A stretch of 64,000 nt of DNA, taken from contig NZ_BOPG01000032.1 in the NCBI RefSeq assembly GCF_016863635.1, positions 124,001 to 188,000 on the forward strand. Direction: 5' to 3'. The DNA comes from Virgisporangium aurantiacum (lineage in GTDB: Bacteria; Actinomycetota; Actinomycetes; Mycobacteriales; Micromonosporaceae). The notes below the pieces were generated by a model. It made no database searches and had not been told where the DNA came from. It worked only from the letters and a program-made list of their open reading frames with translations. Shown piece by piece: positions 60,017 to 64,000 of the stretch. Both the position numbers and the translations under genes were made by a program. The first letter of the stretch is position 1; every line of letters starts with the position of its first letter.

Positions 60017-60036
60017 GGAACACCGTTCCATGTCAA
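60017..60036 (-). promoter_or_regulatory. Possible promoter and operator of the enolase-superfamily gene
   Basis: On the minus strand TTGACA (60036-60031) is followed by the palindrome GGAAC-ggt-GTTCC (60029-60017) in the spacer. A transcript starting about 30 nt downstream would begin at or near ATG 59999. No convincing -10 is seen. Confidence 0.35.
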
Positions 60037-60134
60037 CGTCGACGAGGCTTCGAGGTGGACGGCAGCGCGGCGGACTACCGCGAGGTCGGCCGGCGCATCC
60101 CGTTCGTCCGGTTCACGCGACCGGGACCGTGAGG

Positions 60135-61616
60135 TCAGAGGTCGCGCCAGGTCCAGCGGCCGGCGACCAGCGTTCCCGCGACCGGCATGGCGCGTAACCG
60201 GTCGCGGCCGGCGCGGAGCGGGTCGTCGTCCACGATGGTGACGTCGGCGACGTCGCCGGCCGTCAGGTGCAGGCGACCCCGGGCGCTGCCGGCCATCGCG
60301 GCCTCCGGTGGCAGGCACTGCTCGGGGTGCCAGGCGTCCCGGTCGTCGCGGCTGCGACTGGTCGCCGATGCGATGGCCTGCCACGGGTCGAGCGGCGCGA
60401 CCGGGGCGTCGGAGCCGAGCCGCACGGTGGCGCCGGCCGCGTGCAGCGAGCCGTAGGCGAAGGCACGTCCGGTCCGGCCGGCCCACAGGCGGTCGGCGAC
60501 GTCGCGGTCGTCCATCGCGTGCTCCGGCTGCACGCTGGCGACGAGCCCGAGCGCCGCGAACCGCGGGACGTCCGCGGCGCGCAGCAGTTGGGCGTGTTCG
60601 ATCACGCCGGGAAGGCCGAGTCGCTCGAAGACGTCGAGGACCTCGGTGTTGGCCCGGTCGCCGATCGCGTGCACGGCGGGCCGGATGCCGCCGGCGTCGG
60701 CTCGGACGAGCAGCCCGGTGAGCTCGGCGGGGGAGACCAGGGACATGCCGTGCGAGGACGGGGATCCGGGATACGGCTGCCAGCAGAGCGCGGTTCCGGT
60801 GTTGAGGGACCCGTCCACCACCACCTTGAGGCGACCGAAGGTGACCAGGCCGTCCGGGTCGAGGGGGAGACCGGTGCGCAGCCCCGCGGCGAGCGCGTCG
60901 TCCAGCCGGTCGGGCCACACGGAAGCCTCGACGCGCAGGCTGGTGACCCCGTCGGCGACGCGGGCCGGCCACTCGCCGGCGTTGTCGGCGTTCTCGAAGT
61001 CGACGATGCCGACCACCCCGCGCCGGGCGGCCGCCGCCGCGGCGCTCGCGTAGGCCCCGGTCGGCGGGCGCCGCGCGCTCAGATCGTGCAGGACGCTGAT
61101 CCACGGCAGTTCCCGCAGCAGGCCGGTGTCGTCGACGGTGACGCCCAGCCGCGCCGCGGCAACGGAGCTGATCCATCCACAGTGGAGGTCGCCGCTGGCG
61201 AGGACCACCGGCACGTTGCCGGCCACCGCGTCGAGTCCGGCCCGGGTGGGCGCGTCGGGCCAGAGTGCGTCGCGGAACCCGTATCCGGTCAGGGTCTCGC
61301 CGGGAGGTACGGGTGCGCGGCGCAGTTCGCGTGCCGTGAGCGCCAGGGCCTCGGCCGCGCTGCGCGCCGGGGACAGGTCGAACCGGCGGCTCTGCGTCAC
61401 CCACTGGGTGAAGTGCACGTGCGAGTCCCACAGGCCCGGTCCGACGAACCGTCCGTCGAGGTCGACCGGCTCGGCGTCATCGGGGACGCCGTCTGCGGGG
61501 ATCGCGCCCGCCGGCGCGATCCGTGCGACCCGGCCGCCGGACAGCAGGATGTCGATCCGGTCGTCCCCGCCGTAGCGGCGGGCGTTGCGCAGGACCGTGT
61601 TCACAGCGAGGTTCAC
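60135..61616 (-). CDS. YtcJ-like amidohydrolase
   Basis: 493 residues from GTG 61616, overlapping the formyltransferase gene by 4 nt (GTGA). Amidohydrolase_3 family: metal-binding WDSHVHFTQW, an LKVVVDGSLNTG region, HAIGDRANTEVLDVF, EHAQLLRAADVPRFAALG and the GSDAPVAPLDPW aspartate block. Members hydrolyse amides or formamides, natural substrates mostly unknown. Being translationally coupled to a siderophore-type formyltransferase behind an iron box is unexpected. It could remove a misplaced formyl or acyl group, or simply be carried along. Confidence 0.88.
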   Translation of the reverse strand: MNLAVNTVLRNARRYGGDDRIDILLSGGRVARIAPAGAIPADGVPDDAEPVDLDGRFVGPGLWDSHVHFTQWVTQSRRFDLSPARSAAEALALTARELRRAPVPPGETLTGYGFRDALWPDAPTRAGLDAVAGNVPVVLASGDLHCGWISSVAAARLGVTVDDTGLLRELPWISVLHDLSARRPPTGAYASAAAAAARRGVVGIVDFENADNAGEWPARVADGVTSLRVEASVWPDRLDDALAAGLRTGLPLDPDGLVTFGRLKVVVDGSLNTGTALCWQPYPGSPSSHGMSLVSPAELTGLLVRADAGGIRPAVHAIGDRANTEVLDVFERLGLPGVIEHAQLLRAADVPRFAALGLVASVQPEHAMDDRDVADRLWAGRTGRAFAYGSLHAAGATVRLGSDAPVAPLDPWQAIASATSRSRDDRDAWHPEQCLPPEAAMAGSARGRLHLTAGDVADVTIVDDDPLRAGRDRLRAMPVAGTLVAGRWTWRDL

Positions 61617-62557
61617 GGCGTGCTCTGCAGGTAGCCGCCCATCGTCGTGAAGTACTCCGTCGCGGCGTACTCGGTGCCGTCGTCGGTGCGTACCGTCCGC
61701 AGCAGCAGGCCCCGCCGGTCGCCGCGCCGCGCGTCGGCCCCGGCCACGATGACCACGCCGTCGCCCTCGCGGATGAAGATGCGTCCGGGTGTGCCGCCGT
61801 AGCGGCGTTCGGAGACCGTGGCCGACACGACGCGGATGCGCCGGCCCCGGTGGTAGGTGAAGGCGTTCGGGTACGGGTCGGACTGGGCCCGTACCAGCCG
61901 CTCCAGGTCCTCGGCCGGCCAGGTCCAGTCGATGCGGCTGTCCTCGATCGAGCGCTTGTGGAAGAAGCTCGCCTTCGACCGGTCCTGCCTGGTCCAGTGC
62001 CGCTGCCCGCTTTCGATCAGGCCGAGCGCGTCGGTGACGATCGGGCCGATCAGGTCGACCGTGCGGTGGAACAGGTCGGTGGCGGTGTCGGTCGGACCGA
62101 CCGGGATCGCGCGCTGCAGCACGATGTCGCCGGCGTCGAGGTCCTCGTCCATCATGTGCGCGGTGACGCCGACCTCGGGCTCGCCGTTGATCAGCGCCCA
62201 GATGAGCGGCGAGAACCCGGCGTACGCGGGCAGCAACGAGTCGTGCACGTTGAGGGTGCCGAAGCGCGGCAGGGTGAAGATCTCCGGTGGGATCCAGGTG
62301 CGCCAGTTGTTGGCCACCAGGATGTCCGGGTCGACCGCGCGGAGTTCGTCGACCAGGGAGTCGTCGGGCCGGTTCCGGACGAGGGTGGGGACGCCGTGTG
62401 CGGCGGCGAGGTCGGCGACCGAGTCGGACCAGATCTTCTCGTATGCGTGGTCGCTGGGCGGGTGCGTGACGACGAGCACCACCTCGTGGGCCGAGTCGAG
62501 CAGCGCCCGCAGGGTCCGGTGGCCCCACGTCTGGTAGCCGAACATGACGACCCGCAC
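61613..62557 (-). CDS. Formyltransferase for hydroxyornithine (FxbA/CchA-like)
   Basis: 314 residues from GTG 62557, with AAAGGAGA 5 nt upstream. The formyl_trans_N fold has the catalytic set NNWRTWIPPEIFTLPRFGTL, NVHDSLLPAYAGFSPLIWAL and HMMDEDLDAGDIV (Asn, His and Asp of the 10-formyl-THF transferases). It is not a housekeeping Fmt: it lies beside an ornithine/lysine N-monooxygenase with two iron boxes between the divergent starts. In siderophore pathways such enzymes formylate N5-hydroxyornithine. Confidence 0.9.
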   Translation of the reverse strand: MRVVMFGYQTWGHRTLRALLDSAHEVVLVVTHPPSDHAYEKIWSDSVADLAAAHGVPTLVRNRPDDSLVDELRAVDPDILVANNWRTWIPPEIFTLPRFGTLNVHDSLLPAYAGFSPLIWALINGEPEVGVTAHMMDEDLDAGDIVLQRAIPVGPTDTATDLFHRTVDLIGPIVTDALGLIESGQRHWTRQDRSKASFFHKRSIEDSRIDWTWPAEDLERLVRAQSDPYPNAFTYHRGRRIRVVSATVSERRYGGTPGRIFIREGDGVVIVAGADARRGDRRGLLLRTVRTDDGTEYAATEYFTTMGGYLQSTP

Positions 62558-62567
62558 ACCGTCTCCT

Positions 62568-62586
62568 TTAGGTAAGCCTATCCTTA
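62568..62586. promoter_or_regulatory. Iron box 1 (IdeR/DmdR type)
   Basis: TTAGGTAAGCCTATCCTTA matches the consensus TTAGGTTAGGCTAACCTAA at 15 of 19 positions. It lies 11 bp before the formyltransferase start. Confidence 0.8.
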
Positions 62587-62596
62587 GCCAGGAAGT

Positions 62597-62615
62597 CTAG
62601 GTTAGCCTTCCCTAA
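62597..62615. promoter_or_regulatory. Iron box 2 (IdeR/DmdR type)
   Basis: CTAGGTTAGCCTTCCCTAA matches the same 19-bp consensus at 15 positions. It lies 29 bp before the N-monooxygenase start, so both divergent genes are probably repressed by iron. Confidence 0.8.
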
Positions 62616-62644
62616 GTCACCAGAGTCGATCCGAAGGGGCCCGA

Positions 62645-63919
62645 ATGCCTGAGCCAGACGGGGATCTCATCTACGACATCGTCGGCGTGGGCTTCGGTCC
62701 GGCCAACCTCGCGCTCGGGATCGCGGTGTCGGAGCAGGGCGGAGACGTGTCCGCGCTCTTCCTCGAACGGCAGTCCGGGTTCGGCTGGCACCGCGGCATG
62801 CTGCTCGCCGACGCCACGATGCAGGTGTCGTTCCTCAAGGACCTGGTGACCCTCCGCGACCCGACCAGCCCGTTCAGCTTTCTGTGCTACCTGCACAGCA
62901 AGGACCGTCTGATCGACTTCGTCAACCACAAGAGCTTCTTCCCGACGCGGGTCGAGTTCCACGACTACCTGGAATGGGCGGCGGAGAAACTCGAGGACCT
63001 GGTGTGCTACGGGCACGAGGTGATCGACGTCGCCCCCGCGGAGGGATATCTGAACGTGATCGCGCAGGGTCCGGGGTCCGCGCAGGTCTTCCGCGCCCGC
63101 AACGTCGTCTTCGCGACCGGCCTGGAGCCGTGGACGCCCGACGGCCTGCCGCGCGGCGAACGGATCTGGCACAGCAGCGACCTGCTGCACCGGGTCGACA
63201 AGCTGGCCGCCCTCGCGCCGCGCCGGCTGGTGGTCCTGGGCGCGGGACAGAGCGCCGCCGAGGTGACGGCGTTCCTGCACGACCGCTTCCCGGACGCCGA
63301 CGTGCACGCGGTGTTCGCCCGGTACGGCTACAGCCCGGCCGACGACACCCCGTTCGCCAACCGGGTCTTCGATCCGGCCGCCGTCGACGACTTCTTCGGC
63401 GCCCCGGCGGAGGTCAAGCAGATGATGCTCGACTACCACGGCAACACCAACTACTCGGTGGTCGACGCCGACCTGATCGAGGACCTGTACCGCCGCGTCT
63501 ACCGGGAGAAGGTGACCGGCGAGCGGCGGCTGTGGATGCACAACCTCTCCCGGCTCGGACCGGTGACGAACACCGCCACCGGCCTGCGCGCCACCGTCGA
63601 GTCGCTCGTCGACGGCGCGCGCACCGACCTCGACGTCGACCTGCTGGTGTGTGCGACCGGCTACCGGCCGGCCGATCCGTCGCGCCTGCTCGGCGCGGTG
63701 TGGAACACCTGCCGGCGCGACGAGCGGGGCCGGGTACGGGTCGACCGCGACTACCGCCTCGTCACCGATCCCGACCCGGGCTGCGGCATCTACCTGCAGG
63801 GCGGCACCGAGCACACGCACGGGATCACCTCGTCGCTGCTGTCCAACGCCTCGGTACGGGCGGGGGAGATCCTGCGGTCGGTCGTCGAGCGCCGGTCGGC
63901 CGTGCGCGTCAGCGCTTGA
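62645..63919 (+). CDS. L-ornithine/L-lysine N-monooxygenase of siderophore synthesis
   Basis: 424 residues from ATG 62645, with AAGGGG 6 nt upstream. The FAD motif is VGVGFGPANLALGIA (14-28). Typical family blocks are FGWHRGMLLADATMQVSFLK and DLVTLRDPTSPFSFLCYL, the NADPH motif VVLGAGQSAAEV, and a C-terminal LVCATGYRP. This is the flavin monooxygenase that hydroxylates the side-chain amine of ornithine or lysine. With the neighbouring formyltransferase, ornithine is more likely. Expected repression by IdeR/DmdR plus iron. Confidence 0.94.
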   Translation: MPEPDGDLIYDIVGVGFGPANLALGIAVSEQGGDVSALFLERQSGFGWHRGMLLADATMQVSFLKDLVTLRDPTSPFSFLCYLHSKDRLIDFVNHKSFFPTRVEFHDYLEWAAEKLEDLVCYGHEVIDVAPAEGYLNVIAQGPGSAQVFRARNVVFATGLEPWTPDGLPRGERIWHSSDLLHRVDKLAALAPRRLVVLGAGQSAAEVTAFLHDRFPDADVHAVFARYGYSPADDTPFANRVFDPAAVDDFFGAPAEVKQMMLDYHGNTNYSVVDADLIEDLYRRVYREKVTGERRLWMHNLSRLGPVTNTATGLRATVESLVDGARTDLDVDLLVCATGYRPADPSRLLGAVWNTCRRDERGRVRVDRDYRLVTDPDPGCGIYLQGGTEHTHGITSSLLSNASVRAGEILRSVVERRSAVRVSA

Positions 63920-63946
63920 GAACACCCACTACACGCAAGGATGGCG

Positions 63947-64000
63947 ATGCTCCGTACGCTGCTGAGTTCGAAGATCCACCGGGCCACCGTGACGCAGGCC
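63947..64000 (+). CDS. panD: Aspartate 1-decarboxylase PanD, first 18 codons
   Basis: The window ends after MLRTLLSSKIHRATVTQA, which is the conserved start of PanD (typical MLRTMLKSKIHRATVTQA). AAGG lies 6 nt before ATG 63947; ATG 63941 in frame is an alternative. The pyruvoyl serine lies beyond the window. It decarboxylates aspartate to beta-alanine. It starts 27 nt after the N-monooxygenase stop and is probably in its operon, suggesting beta-alanine is a siderophore building block. Confidence 0.85.
   Translation, partial: MLRTLLSSKIHRATVTQA

Noticed and set aside
60024..60134. Possible C-terminal gene remnant on the plus strand ending at 60132 (ADYREVGRRIPFVRFTRPGP)
   Set aside because: The segment looks protein-like but is short, needs a frameshift to extend, and I recognise no family. 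It also overlaps the likely promoter of the enolase-superfamily gene.
1..64000. tRNA, rRNA, riboswitch, CRISPR array or replication origin
   Set aside because: I looked at the intergenic gaps on both strands and found no tRNA-like cloverleaf with a CCA end or GGTTC loop, no regularly spaced repeats, and no DnaA-box cluster. A structural RNA search would be needed to exclude small RNAs.

Overview
The window looks like chromosomal DNA of a high-GC, filament-forming actinomycete. Evidence: almost every codon ends in G or C, GTG starts and 1-4 nt start/stop overlaps are frequent, several genes appear leaderless, and typical actinomycete modules are present (S8 secreted protease, IdeR/DmdR iron boxes, CGNR and PucR regulators, TGTTA-type LacI-family operators). 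A member of the Micromonosporaceae is my best guess, by inference only. I see no rRNA, tRNA, CRISPR array, prophage or intact IS transposase. The only mobile DNA I find is one short terminal-inverted-repeat element.

Layout. 1-12.8 kb, carbohydrate use: a secreted GH92 mannosidase (cut by the window edge), a divergent LacI regulator with two operator-like palindromes, a cytochrome P450, a PucR regulator coupled to a GT39-like membrane protein, and a ChvE-GguA-GguB sugar ABC transporter behind an operator that covers its -10 box. A secreted FG-GAP-like repeat protein follows. 12.9-17.1 kb: an unusual HxlR regulator fused to a berberine-bridge-type flavin oxidase, then a secreted carbohydrate-active protein with two CBM-like modules.

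17.1-32.4 kb is the most interesting block. Twelve genes read in both directions: two paralogous FAD oxidoreductases, an NDP-forming acyl-CoA synthetase, a PotABCD-type transporter, a BetI-like TetR regulator, an acyl-CoA dehydrogenase, a GbcA/CntA-type Rieske oxygenase, a class III aminotransferase and a PatD-like aldehyde dehydrogenase. The same 22-bp palindrome (ACTGACTG-N6-CAGTCAGT) lies in front of every transcription unit. I read this as one regulon for uptake and oxidation of an amine or quaternary ammonium compound. The substrate is unknown.

32.6-39.5 kb: a GGDEF protein with a destroyed active-site motif, a divergent LRR/TIR-like gene pair, an LppU-like membrane protein, a MOSC/CGNR pair sharing a repeat-rich promoter region, and a lysyl-oxidase-like secreted protein. 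39.6-46.2 kb: a complete JetABCD (type I Wadjet) anti-plasmid condensin operon. 46.2-51.2 kb: a TrmB/LuxR-type regulator divergent from a 1329-residue subtilase. 51.4-56.1 kb: a five-gene Liv-type ABC transporter whose binding-protein gene carries a 165-bp MITE-like element inserted in frame inside the signal peptide.

56.1-64 kb: an OmpA-family lipoprotein, a VOC protein, a D-2-hydroxyacid dehydrogenase that may start on ATC, an enolase-superfamily enzyme, and the start of an iron-regulated hydroxamate siderophore locus. That locus has an amidohydrolase, a formyltransferase, two iron boxes, an ornithine/lysine N-monooxygenase and the first codons of panD. Formyl-hydroxyornithine plus beta-alanine recalls exochelin-type siderophores. 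All functions are inferred from motifs and context; no database search was run.
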